DNA of 64,000 nt from Plasmopara viticola (lineage: Eukaryota; Oomycota; Peronosporomycetes; Peronosporales; Peronosporaceae): positions 372,001-436,000 of the forward strand of contig MBPM02000065.1 of NCBI GenBank assembly GCA_001695595.3. Reading direction: 5' to 3'. The notes under the pieces are model-generated. The model was not told the DNA's origin, did not search any database, and saw only the letters and a list, made by a program, of their open reading frames with translations. Positions 14,101-24,340 of the stretch are shown here, piece by piece. The position numbers and the translations under genes are program-made. Position 1 is the first letter of the stretch; the number at the start of each line of letters is the position of its first letter.

Positions 14101-14796
14101 ACATTGTCAGTACATCACTCCTTGTGGTCAACATGGCTACATGTAATCGACGCCATTTAATGGGGTACGCTGCATTATTACCTCCAGTACGTAGAAGTCA
14201 GAGGATTTGCTAGCCAGCGAGCTCGATTTGACGGCCCACCACTTAATAGCGGCTTGTTTGTACATCTCGCGAGCGTCTCGCGGCGGGTTTGCACTCGGAT
14301 AAACTCCTGTGCCATTGAGATCCTCGAGCACTTCTGCATCGAGAAAGATGTCGCCCAGCACCTTGCGCATAAAGACCTTGAACTTGTCGGACGTCTTGAG
14401 ATCGTAAATCGTCTTTAGTACATTAGGAAACGCCGCATTAGCAAACACGACAGCCTTGGCCGATACCGACTCGGACCAATCGGAGACCGGCTTGTAGACG
14501 CCAATGTCATTTTTACAGTCGTGCACCTTCCAGAGCCCGCTGCTTGAGTCGGACAGCAGGCCGAGGCACGACCGCGCACGATTCTCTGCGTACTTATGGA
14601 GGCGAATCTTTCGTTCGTACGAAAGTGATGGGCCCTGTGGCGGCAAGGAAAATTCCTCGTCATGCGAATTTGAGATTTCGGCCGACTCGCTCCAGTCTGG
14701 CGCATTAGTATTAAGTGCGATCGCGTCTGTTGCGGCGCCGGGGGCTAAAGCTACGTTTGTGGTTGCCGTTGGTGGCCCGAACGCACCTTGTTTCAT
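11120..14796 (-). CDS. START-FYVE-FIST multidomain protein
   Basis: The model has six exons on minus: 14796-14182, 14077-13728, 13663-11941, 11864-11544, 11477-11361 and 11287-11120, giving 1097 residues. Residues 1 to about 320 resemble the START-like lipid-binding region of oomycete START-FYVE proteins. A FYVE zinc finger follows (about 327-390) with CVLC, RRHHCRTCG, CWAC and CSKC, the PI3P-binding signature. A low-complexity basic linker leads to FIST_N (from about residue 664: VVVGFSTG, YIGGTIARG, CPIVGGCSS). FIST_C follows: EVYQEW, INEDGSL, GTNVVLME, a helix ending ALLGHKC, and GASLMGMTTFGEIG. The family link suggests endosomal targeting joined to a small-molecule sensor; this is inference. 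Start: ATG 14796 is the first ATG in the frame. Intron 1 (14078-14181, 104 nt) is the only choice that keeps phase, and is the least certain junction. Confidence 0.88.
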
Positions 14797-15743
14797 TATA
14801 TTGCAAGCCAATAAATACTTCGCGTTTACCTGTTGCTTCTTCTGCTGCTTATGTGTGGCAACGCTACTTGTCAACGAGCAGTTTGTGATCTCTTGGCGGA
14901 CGGGAAGCCAAAGAACACGCAAGAGGGATGAAAGACGCAAAAGGCAAGAAAGAGGACGGAGTTATCCGGCTCGAGACACTTCAGCTCTATGAACCGGTAC
15001 TCGAGGCGCCGGACGCAAATCGTCTAGTTTTCATTCCTTTCCTCTTCCATGAACGTTTCGACGGACAAACGATGCAGGACACAATGTGGCGCACATAGAT
15101 GCATGAACATGTACAAAATTTGCATATTCAGTAAGCGATATGCTAAAGTGTTGAGTCTACACATTACAAAACATCGGTTCGTGAGCAAGGGTCTTGGTAT
15201 CTTTTACTTAAGACCACCATACGCGTAGCGTAGTTTCTCATCTGCTGTGGCAGTGGCAACCAAGTGATCGCGCTGAATAAATGATTGAGCTGCTATTGAT
15301 CACTTTAATCGTGCTGGTAGTCAACGTCGAAGGCAATCAATGACTGCCCAACTTTTTGGAGGTGTACGTCGCACTTAGACAGATATAAAAGATGCTTTTC
15401 GCTAGGCGCATCCGGTACAAACAAATGTTAGCTACCACCACAACGTCATTTGCGTTTAAGACAATTTCATAGGTGCTGTTTTCAACCGACTTACGATGCA
15501 TTTGCACAACTTATCGAGTTCTATTAGTATTTTTTTTTCCAACATGCTCTTACTTATTTTCTCAGCCTTTTTTTATCTTAGAAAAAGGTAGGCGTGCAAA
15601 AAGAGTAATTACGTGTTACCTAATACAGTACAGCACTTTTCTGCCAATTCAAGCGCGATCCAACCTTTCAAAATACCTAGATGCCTTTTCACGCCTTTTC
15701 AAAACATGCTGACGCCCCAGTTGAGATATTACAGAGCAATAAA
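14797..15743. other. Divergent intergenic region (START-FYVE-FIST / BBS1)
   Basis: These 947 bases separate two genes read outward. They must hold both promoters. I see A/T-rich tracts and pyrimidine runs near 15525-15580, but no motif I would name. The minus-strand frame stays open to 14940 without an ATG, so an upstream first exon for the START-FYVE-FIST gene is possible. Confidence 0.4.
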
Positions 15744-18081
15744 ATGCCGTCGGCGGAAGACACTGAAAAAAAGGATGAAGCAGCTGCTGATGTCTCAGCT
15801 AAGAAATTAGTAAAGAGCCCATGGCTTTCAGCATATCACAACGCTGTTGCTGGTATCAAAGCTGGATCTAGCTGCATGCAGTTGGTGGATGTCTACGGCG
15901 ACGGCGACGCAAAACTCGTTATAGCAGATGGGGACCAGCGACTCAAGATGTTTAAAGGTGCTTCTGAAGACGTCTCGCTTCTTTTTAACTTTTTTTGGAT
16001 CTCTTATAGCTTTTGTTAGGCTCATCTCTACATGGGGAGCAAGCTGTCCTTGGAATACCATCAGCCTTAAGCTACTTTTTTTCAGGTACGCCGTATCAAA
16101 ATTGATCAAGAGCTAAATACTGTAAATAATGAGCCCAAATATGTGCAGATAGTAGTCGACCACGGATTCCAGCAATCGCAGTTGCAACGGGCCCGTGTAT
16201 CTTTATCTACCGCAACTTTCGACCTCACTACAAATTTACAGTGCCATCTATCGATATTGATGCACAGGAAACAAAAGTCTGGGATGCACTGACAAAGTGC
16301 ACAATCGAACTTCCTGACGCGCTCACGCAACTTTCAGCCATGCGGTAAGTATTTGCTGAGAAAAAAACTCGTGTTGTTTTCGGCACCGACGACATTCTTC
16401 AGTGGGCTAGGCATTCGTTTGTCGGAGCGTTCGCGAGGTTTACTAGCACTCGACAATATTGAAGAGCAAGCCGAATACGTGTCAAGATTCATGGACGATC
16501 CACTAGTCGAGCGTTCTTGTGTGACTTGCATGACGTCTATCAACAAGAACATGGACGACAAGGATGCCATCAGCTGGTACGTGACTTACTCAGTTTCTAA
16601 ATCTTACAAAGCTCCTTTTGAAAGATCGATGCTTGTTACCAATCAGCCTTGTCGTCGCTACTGAGAATTGTATGGTGTATGTCTTGGATCCTCAAGGCAC
16701 GGCCATTGTCCAGCAGATTAAAATCCCTGGTGTACCTGTGGAAATTGTCGCCGTTGGACTGCTAGACGTCGAGTGGCGACTTGTTGTCACGACACGCAAT
16801 GGCGCTGTGTACACAATCAAGAATAGAGAACTACTTAAGACAGTGATTGAGCTGGAAGCGCCTGCGTGTGGGCTTGTGCAGCTTGAAAACAGCATCGTGA
16901 TTGCGTCGATGAGCCGGAAGCTCACGTCATACCACCTCAAAGGCAAGAAAAATTGGAGCCTAACCATGAGCGACGATATTGTAGCCCTCGAAGCTTTCTG
17001 TCTTCGCCGCACCAGGGATACTCGTGGAGTTCTTGTCGCGTTGCGCAATGGCGAAGTCACGCTATACAATGAAAAGATCAAGGTATGCACCTTAAACACG
17101 GACATGGTTTTAACAGGAATGCGATTCGGTCAATATGGACGCGAGGAAGCCTCGCTTGTTCTTGTGCAAAAGAGTGGTGCACTCTCGCTGAAAATCTTGA
17201 AGCGTACAGCCAGCTTAGACGCGATCTCAGAGGCGGTAGGGCCTCCACCAGAGCAAGGTAAACCAGTCTTTGGCCTTTATTTATTTGTCCGTGCAGCCAT
17301 AACACATAAAGTTTTGTACCCAGACATTCCGCTGAACATTCCAAAAAAGACGTCATTGTACGTCGAGCAGACTCAACGGGAACGAGACCAAGCCACTGAT
17401 ATGCATCGTCACTTTCAGCGTGATTTGTGCAAGTTGCGATTAACCACAGCACGGTCCTATGTCAAAGTCATCAAAGACGGACAGGTATCGATTAAGTGCA
17501 CCAATTCAATCGAGTGAGGAAAGTGACGCTGACATTTCCATACACAGGGACCGGTTTCGATAATGACGGGCGTAGCCATCCGTCTTAACGCACAAGTGCA
17601 GGGAATCGGTCCGTTTTTCCGAATCAAATTAAATTTACAGGTATGATTTATAAATGAGGTCTTAGGCTTAAACTTATAAATGTTCAACAATCTTTCAGAA
17701 TGCCGGTACTAAAGCGGTAACTAACATCACCGTTGCCTTCCACTACGATCACGAGCTGTATCGCATGGAGAAAAGTCTCGTGCTCATTCCGCTCATAATT
17801 CCTGTGAGTCCGAGACTCGTACATGGTGTCGTTTCCTGGTGTTTGAAACGTGTTCTCCTTACTTGCTGCTTCCCAGAACGTGCAATATCATTGTGCTGTG
17901 GACGTTGAAAACATCTCAGAGCTGGGTGCGGCAGACAATGTGTCGATTTTGGTTTGTGGAAAGGAAAGGTAAGCAAGCTTTTTAATATGCCAGTGATAAA
18001 GACTACTCTTATGATGTTTGTAGCTGCATCCCATTGGTTTCCGCTATCGTAAGCATGCCGCTGAGCGAGCCCGAATTGTAG
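15744..18081 (+). CDS. BBS1: BBSome subunit BBS1
   Basis: The model has ten exons: 15744-15957, 16020-16085, 16149-16344, 16403-16576, 16647-17257, 17324-17484, 17548-17640, 17699-17803, 17877-17968 and 18024-18081. All introns are GT-AG, 58-73 nt, with matching phase. The 589-residue product is close to the roughly 593 of animal BBS1. Matching landmarks in order are WLSAYHNAVAGI, LVDVYGDGDAKLVIAD, RLKMFKG, RIPAIAVATGPC(I)FIYRNFRP, NMDDKDAISCLVVATEN, the beta-propeller, GPPPEQ, IPKKTSLYVEQTQRERD, then the C-terminal ear (QGIGPFFRIKLNLQNAGT). Family knowledge: BBS1 is part of the BBSome coat that moves membrane proteins in cilia, and its loss tracks loss of flagella. ATG 15744 (context AAAATGCCG) was preferred over an in-frame ATG at 15681. 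Confidence 0.95.
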
Positions 18082-18751
18082 CTTTTATTTAGCAAGCCTT
18101 GTATTGCAATCGAAATTTAGGTTAGCGAAGTAATAGTTTACTGAATCGACAATTTGTAACTTCGACGTAAAACACTAGTATCTTGTGAGTTTTTCTGCGT
18201 AAGTATTTTTGTGGCACCCAGTGATGTTTGCAGGCGTCGAACGCATTCACGCCGGTACTGTGTAACTGGCATGTATGCCGGTTATATTGTTTCTGCAACG
18301 TTTCTGCCATTAAAAGCATGCGTTTCTGCTAAAGCGCAATCATCGGTGCAGTTAAGCTACTGGTGTCCGCCTCCATTGCACTTCCAACTGTCGTTTCTAT
18401 TAGAGTTTTGAAGTTCAATGCGCGCTTCAGTATATTGACATTATGATATGCAAGTTACACTTCCTTTTTCTGTCCACTTTTGCTTTTGCAGCTGTAGCCA
18501 AATCTTTTCATTTCTTCTTAGAAAAAACTCACGTTACAGCCATCCCGTGCTTTTAGGTACATGGACGTCTTGGAGAAACCCACAACGCAACTAGGCTAGG
18601 GTGTTTTCGGCCATAAATATTTATACATGGCCGCACTAATGTTCTTCTCCCATCCCGCGGCATTTGATTAAAAATTATGGTATAATATCTGCTCCGAAAA
18701 GTTTCGTTTAGCAGTTGCATTCTTTCATCGTCTCATTCACAACCCGACGAC
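18082..18751. other. Intergenic, upstream of metallophosphoesterase gene
   Basis: No gene is supported here. It presumably holds the promoter of the next gene. Confidence 0.4.
18731..18740 (+). promoter_or_regulatory. Possible oomycete initiator (Inr-like) element
   Basis: TCTCATTCAC sits 12-21 bases before the ATG at 18752 and resembles the oomycete initiator core (YTCANTYY). The match is short and no transcript data are available, so it is only suggestive. Confidence 0.25.
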
Positions 18752-21292
18752 ATGAATGGTGGCAAGCCAATTGACATCGCTCTTACAATCGGTCGCGACC
18801 TACCGGCGTCTCCATCCGCGACTAACTTTCACGAGCTACAGTCTCAACGCTCAAATATCTCGCTTCCAGAATCGATGATCACCACACATTACGAATCTGT
18901 TGAGGAAAAAGAGCTCAGCTCTATTACCACTCAGCGCAAAGTGTTTCTCGTTGCATCAGCGGTGATCACATTGGCGGCAGTGATTACTCTCATTATCGTA
19001 TTTGTGCACGCTGATGGAAATAGCGATACTTTAAACGAAAGCCCGAGAAGTATTCCGGCCACTTTGCTGGCGTTGTCTAATGTTGCCGTGACCAATATTT
19101 CTCTAGTCAGCGCGCAATCGGGCGACGATGCCAAAGATTCTTGTGTGGAGCGTGCATGGATTCCGACTGGTGTCGAGTGGGCGGCTTTGTCCGATAATTC
19201 AATTTCATTCTTGTGCATGCAGCAGAGTGTGGAGGCAACAGAGAGTAGTGAGGATGTCGGTACAACCGACTTGAATGCAGTGTCGGTCATGCGACGTCTT
19301 GTGGTCGTGTCCAATGCCAAAACGTGTCCAACCAACATGCAGATGCTCGTCAATTTGAACTCCAACTTGTTCGTGTGTATGGAGTTTGTATCTGCGAGCA
19401 CGGCCTTTGACACGCAGCAGTACGTGGTGGATGTCATGACGACGACCGAATCCTTTTACAATAACGAGAAGCCCGGATGGATCACTTGGCCCGCTAACCT
19501 TAAGATGGATTCAGCGACTTCCGGCATCTACCTAAGCGTTCGATACCCGATTCGCCCAATTGTGGCCCTCCAAGTACTGACATATGTAACAACTGCAACT
19601 ATTTATTCCGCGTGTGAAGAATTAGAGCCTCGGGGGGAATGGGAAAGTCCGCAGTTCGTACTCAAATCGTCTGAGGGTGCGACTGTCAATAGCGACCCGA
19701 GCGACATCCTCATTTGCGTTCAACGCCTGCTAGCGAATGCGACGGGTCTAACTTCAGTCCTAACCGATATTAATGTGGTTGCTCCGACCGAATCCTGTTC
19801 TGAAGCTGAAACGAGCGCCAACATTACGGAAATTTTGAGTGATAGAGTAAAATTATGCGCTCGTTGGGGTCTTGTTGACTTTGCCAATAGCAGCTCGAGC
19901 TTATCCTTTAGGGCAGCAACTTCATCCTTCGTAGCAGAGCTATCATTATATGAGACATCAGAAGCTGAAAGTGAACAGCTCGACATCTCGTCGACGATTC
20001 CTGGCGATTGGACTGTCGTGGGCACTGCATTTACAGGCACTGTGCAAACTTTTGTAATGGCAAGAAAACACAAGCCCATTGCTCTGAATTCGACATCGGA
20101 TAGCTTCCACGCCAGCAAAAATGAAGTTTCGTCCACGGTCGAAGCGATTGCTTCAAGTTCGAGCGAAAACTTAGCTTTCAAAGTGCTTCAAATTACCGAC
20201 ATGCATATTACGGGAAACCCTGACTTGCAATGTTCATCTGGTCCGAGAACATTTCGCGCTAGCCTTCTAGCAGCAGCTTCAGACATTGCTGAATCTCTAA
20301 GAATTAAAAGCAATTCATCGAGTTCGGTAAGAGCAGGTGAAGACAATGATCCGATGTATAACGAGTGTCGTGAGGCGCTTACAATTGCTTTTCTCGACGA
20401 GCTCCTTGAAATTGAGCAACCTGATTTTGTTGTATTCACGGGTGATAACGTTCATACGGATTCCGACTCAAGGATACATGAATTTGCCATCAATGTCTTT
20501 ACTGAGCGTGTTGAGCGTCGAAAAATTCCTTGGGCTGCAGTGTTTGGCAACCACGACGCAGAAGGTGGACTGACACGGGAAAAAATGCTGGCATTAATGG
20601 TAGATGGAAAGCAGTTTTCGCACGTTAAACATGGTCCCCGAGATATTGACGGCGTTGGAAACTACGAAGTTAACGTGGTTGCACCGCGTGACGGCCCGTG
20701 GGGTGAGCAGGGGACGACTGTGTTCCGAATGTACTTTTTAGACTCGTTGGCCACCATTGACACAACAATGTATCCTTTGCTCAACGATGTTTCCGACTAT
20801 GACTGGATCAAAATGTCCCAGATTGATTTCTATCGGCAACTCGCAAAGTCGCACATTGCGGAAAAGACGGCTGGCGACAGAAACTCGTCGCACAATGGCA
20901 GTGTTCCGGCAGTGATGTTTTACCATATTCCCATCCCAGAGTATGCATTGGTGTCACCATTGAATCGTGCTGGTGACAAAAACGAAGTCGTTCATAGCGC
21001 TGCGGTAAACACTGGTCTGTTTTCCGCTCTAGTTGAGGTAGGCGACGTAAAGGCTACTTTCGTGGGACACGATCATATCAACGACTACTGCTACTCGCGA
21101 CAAGGCATTCAGCTTTGCTATGGTGGTGGCATTGGGCTTGGCAGGGCCTACGGCGTTACAGATTTTAATAGACGAGCTCGAGTGCTCGAATGGACCTACA
21201 ACGCGAATCAATCGTGCACGTTGCAGAGCTGGATGCGACATCTCGATGATCCCTCACAAATCCGGTCGCTTGAGATACTCTACTCAGAATAG
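18752..21292 (+). CDS. Type II membrane calcineurin-like metallophosphoesterase
   Basis: Single exon, 846 residues. A cytosolic N-terminus of about 63 residues is followed by one strong transmembrane helix (about 64-87). A long Ser/Thr-rich extracellular or luminal region (about 90-470) then leads to the catalytic domain (about 475-846). Metal-binding blocks are visible in the usual order: ITDMHIT (D-x-H, about 479-483), FTGDN (GD, about 562), FGNHD (about 600), HIP (about 725) and GHDHIND (about 771). The arrangement is that of PAP/Dcr2-type phosphoesterases of the calcineurin-like superfamily (PF00149). The substrate is unknown. Many Asn-X-Ser/Thr sites in the middle region fit an exposed location. 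The long N-terminal extension is unlike short cytosolic members of the family. Start ATG 18752 is clear because the upstream frame closes. Confidence 0.85.
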   Translation: MNGGKPIDIALTIGRDLPASPSATNFHELQSQRSNISLPESMITTHYESVEEKELSSITTQRKVFLVASAVITLAAVITLIIVFVHADGNSDTLNESPRSIPATLLALSNVAVTNISLVSAQSGDDAKDSCVERAWIPTGVEWAALSDNSISFLCMQQSVEATESSEDVGTTDLNAVSVMRRLVVVSNAKTCPTNMQMLVNLNSNLFVCMEFVSASTAFDTQQYVVDVMTTTESFYNNEKPGWITWPANLKMDSATSGIYLSVRYPIRPIVALQVLTYVTTATIYSACEELEPRGEWESPQFVLKSSEGATVNSDPSDILICVQRLLANATGLTSVLTDINVVAPTESCSEAETSANITEILSDRVKLCARWGLVDFANSSSSLSFRAATSSFVAELSLYETSEAESEQLDISSTIPGDWTVVGTAFTGTVQTFVMARKHKPIALNSTSDSFHASKNEVSSTVEAIASSSSENLAFKVLQITDMHITGNPDLQCSSGPRTFRASLLAAASDIAESLRIKSNSSSSVRAGEDNDPMYNECREALTIAFLDELLEIEQPDFVVFTGDNVHTDSDSRIHEFAINVFTERVERRKIPWAAVFGNHDAEGGLTREKMLALMVDGKQFSHVKHGPRDIDGVGNYEVNVVAPRDGPWGEQGTTVFRMYFLDSLATIDTTMYPLLNDVSDYDWIKMSQIDFYRQLAKSHIAEKTAGDRNSSHNGSVPAVMFYHIPIPEYALVSPLNRAGDKNEVVHSAAVNTGLFSALVEVGDVKATFVGHDHINDYCYSRQGIQLCYGGGIGLGRAYGVTDFNRRARVLEWTYNANQSCTLQSWMRHLDDPSQIRSLEILYSE

Positions 21293-21415
21293 AAAAGCGC
21301 TGCGACGATTATTTTAACAGGTCATTTCGAACATCGCATTTTCGTAACCGCTTTGCTCTGTGAACCAGAAGTGATCATTTTTCAATTTCTCGAGTGCTTA
21401 ATATTCCGAGCAAAG

Positions 21416-22576
21416 ATGTATCGGGGTCACGCTTTTACGTTCGACGGGATCCTGGTGGTATTGTTACTGATTTCGAAGTCTGCCGCTTTAAATCTCAAAG
21501 GTTTCACGGGTCATGAGTTAAGCCCATACACTGACACAGTGCTTCCATCAGATCGCTTTGAATCATCGTCTCCTATTATACAAGGGACATGCTATTCCCC
21601 TTTTCACAATGCCGAGTATCCACTGAACGGAGGTAGTGCAGCGGGGCTGGATACGGCCATGGACACCGACTTTAGTATCATGAAGAACTATTTTACGGTT
21701 GTACGTACTTATTACTCCAGCTTCTACGGCTACTCAGTCGCGCCTTACGCTGCGAAATACGGCATGGAGCTGTATCTTGGTGTCTATATGACCAATGAGA
21801 GTTGGTATAACGACCAAGTGAGTGCTGCTGTTGCTGCTGTAAAGAACTACCCTGGGACAATTAAGGCAATTTTAGTTGGCAATGAAAACATCTATCCTGC
21901 TGGACCTTACTCACCTTCTGAGGTCTTGCGCCGCATTAGTGCTCTCCGTGCACAAATTTTAAGTGAGACTGGACTTCAAGTGAACATTGGCACAGTGCAG
22001 CGACACAATGAGTGGGCAGCGTCGAGCACGCGTTCCGAAATGCTAGCACTTGCAAGTGGCTGCGATATTCTTGGAGTCAACATTTACCCTTTCTTTGATG
22101 CCTCGTACACGGCTCAAAACCCACTAGCGATGCTAAATGGGGCGTGGGACAACATGTTGTCAATCTATACATCGGACAAATTACGCCTTACAGAAATCGG
22201 GTTCCCCACTGCCGGGGCGCCACCATCATATGCACCGAATAACGTGCCAAGCGTCTCCAATTCAGTTGCCTTTTACAAGGCATTTTTGAAGTGGAGTCCG
22301 GCCAGTGGTGGCCAAGAAGTGTTTTGGTTTATGTTTTTTGATCGTCGACCTGATGACAATTCTATGGGGATTGAGCTGGAGAAGTACTTTGGTTTCTACA
22401 CCTGGAACAGGTCAGTCAAGTCAAATGATTATCCGATTGTGGTCAGCGCAACCTCTGCACCGACATCAGCTCCTACCTCAGTTCCTACATCAGCAACTAC
22501 TCTAGCTCCGACAACGAGCGCCCCTGCAAGCACCTCAGCGCAGAATTGTCGCGTTCATAAGGTAAATACTGTATAA
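21416..22576 (+). CDS. Secreted glycoside hydrolase family 17 beta-1,3-glucanase
   Basis: The protein has 386 residues from ATG 21416; an ATG-less frame extends further upstream. A signal peptide is evident (hydrophobic GILVVLLLISKSAALN, about residues 11-26). The body is a GH17 TIM barrel: GTCYSPFHN, TVVRTYYSS, ILVGNENIYP with the likely acid/base Glu (about residue 157), CDILGVNIYPFF, and RLTEIGFPT with the likely nucleophile Glu (about residue 259). A Thr/Ser/Pro/Ala-rich linker of about 40 residues follows, then NCRVHK and a stop. Known role: hydrolysis of beta-1,3-glucan. In oomycetes this serves self cell-wall remodelling or attack on host callose. A linker ending at a lone Cys looks cut short: a GTAAAT donor lies exactly there (22562), but I could not find a convincing following exon. 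Confidence 0.87.
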   Translation: MYRGHAFTFDGILVVLLLISKSAALNLKGFTGHELSPYTDTVLPSDRFESSSPIIQGTCYSPFHNAEYPLNGGSAAGLDTAMDTDFSIMKNYFTVVRTYYSSFYGYSVAPYAAKYGMELYLGVYMTNESWYNDQVSAAVAAVKNYPGTIKAILVGNENIYPAGPYSPSEVLRRISALRAQILSETGLQVNIGTVQRHNEWAASSTRSEMLALASGCDILGVNIYPFFDASYTAQNPLAMLNGAWDNMLSIYTSDKLRLTEIGFPTAGAPPSYAPNNVPSVSNSVAFYKAFLKWSPASGGQEVFWFMFFDRRPDDNSMGIELEKYFGFYTWNRSVKSNDYPIVVSATSAPTSAPTSVPTSATTLAPTTSAPASTSAQNCRVHKVNTV

Positions 22577-22691
22577 GATTTTATGACCAATGGGCAAGGC
22601 ACAATTAAAATACCTTAACTAAAATTAATCGAACTCGATATGTATGACATCTGCGTTTATTATGATATAACTCATTGCAACATCGCAGAAC

Positions 22692-24260
22692 TCAAAGGCT
22701 CATATCGAGCATACTTGTCGGGTGTTTTGGACAAATGTAAGGTAAGAGGCTCTCGCCGAAAGCGTCAAAAAGCAGAGTAACGATATTGCCCATCGTGGGC
22801 GAGGGTAACGACAGGGAAGCACATCGGTCCGCTAATTTCTTCATTGAAAAATAAGTTCCGGACGCATGCTGCAAAGTCAAAACCAAACAGTATTAAAAAG
22901 AGTCAAAACACGGTTTTTGGTGGCATCATGGTTTACCACAAGGATACCGAGGCAGTTCTGCGCCTCAAGTCTTTCAATAAGGTTGGGATTCGATGACAAT
23001 AGTGCTGGTTCCAATCGTCGGTAGTATTGTTCCAAGTTGGGAAAGAGCAAGCTTTCCATCACAAGTGGACCCAAGAAGAGCATACCTACTCGGTAGGTAT
23101 GCAAATAGTTAATACAAACCTCTAATGCATTTCATATGGCATTCGTACCGTGAAGTGCCCCATATTGCGTTGAAAATGGGCACATAGGATCGATTATCGC
23201 CTTGTGGTACGTCTTGGACACGCGTGCTCGAATATTGGCATACTTTTCGCCATAGCGCTCGCAAATTTGAGCTACCAACTTGGCCGCATACGTCCGCAGC
23301 GCCCAGTGGTCATCTGCAGGATTTTCACACAGTTGTGTTCCGAGCACACACGTCAATATGGCCGGAATTAATTGGTGCAACTGAAATATACGAGCCAAAA
23401 CGCAGCAAATTAGCTTAAAGTAAGGATTTCCTAACAAGGGATATGACAGACGTAAAGCTCCACGTGCAGGCTCTGGTTGACGAGCAGACAGCGACATGCT
23501 CGCATGAGCGGAAAAAGAAGGGACAAGTCGTGGTTACTGTGCTTCACTTCTTCGTAAATGAAACGCGAGAAGTAGGGCAGCAGTTGATGAATGCCTGGAT
23601 CTTGAGCGAGACTAGTAAGCGCTGCACGTTGGAGCTCAAAGTCATCACTTTTAACCGCCTCCGTCACTTTAGCGTAGTAAAGTTGCATCTCTTCAGTTAG
23701 TATGTGCTTCACCCTTGGCTTCCTGTCCACATTATTGACAAAAGTCTCGTCCTTAATGGATGTATGGCACGTCGAGTCATCCTCCACCGACTCGTTCTCG
23801 GGAATCAGCGGCTGCACTCCATCCACTGCTAGCCAATGAACGTTGAGAACGTGCTGCAGTGGAATCTGGCCCAGTGGGGCATTCAGTAACTCGCTCAGCT
23901 CTAGTTCTTCTTCCTCGGCAAAGTAGAGGGACTCGTTGTTCTCGCAGGGCTTGTACTTGACAATACCAGGGGCCGAAAAGCCATACAGACTCTTCATCAA
24001 CAAATTAGTCAGAGCATGCATTTGTTTTAGTCGATTACGGTACTCGCCTCCAAATTCCGCGCTTGCAGCGCCTGGTTGACGTGCATAGGGTCCAATTGAG
24101 GTCGCCGCGAGTGCCGTTGAAATTTAAGAGCATCCTGCACCACCTCTCGCACACGTAGCTCTACCTCTAAAAGAAGCTCGCGAACGGAGTCGTCGCTAAT
24201 GTCGTCCAGGCCAAGACTTTGCGCCACAATCTGCACCGTCTCCGCTCGCAGCAGACTCAT
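22692..24260 (-). CDS. TAF6: TFIID subunit TAF6
   Basis: The model has five exons on minus: 24260-24039, 23991-23452, 23380-23149, 23088-22937 and 22868-22692, phases matching, giving 440 residues. Residues 1-70 are the histone-fold (VQIVAQSLGL, RELLLEVELRVREVVQDALKF). Next comes the family-typical LYGFSAPG, a YFAEEEELELSELLNAPLGQIPL stretch and HWLAVDGVQPLIPE. The C-terminal HEAT-like domain has HQLIPAILTCVLG, DDHWALRTYAAKLVAQICERY and VSKTYHKA. Known role: TAF6 pairs with TAF9 and scaffolds TFIID in the nucleus. The first intron is only 47 nt. The third ends inside a perfect hairpin (see findings). The gene starts 80 bases downstream of the end of the LRR-C2 gene, on the same strand; a CCAATTGG motif lies in that gap at about 24288. 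Confidence 0.92.
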
Positions 24261-24340
24261 GACCGAAAAAAAAGACGAAAAGAGCGGCCAATTGGCATTT
24301 ATTTATGTCGTAGACCTTTTAGTAAATATTTCAACTTTTT

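Noticed and set aside
18931..20439. Several 80-170 codon minus-strand open frames
   Set aside because: They are shadows of the metallophosphoesterase gene and have no family features.
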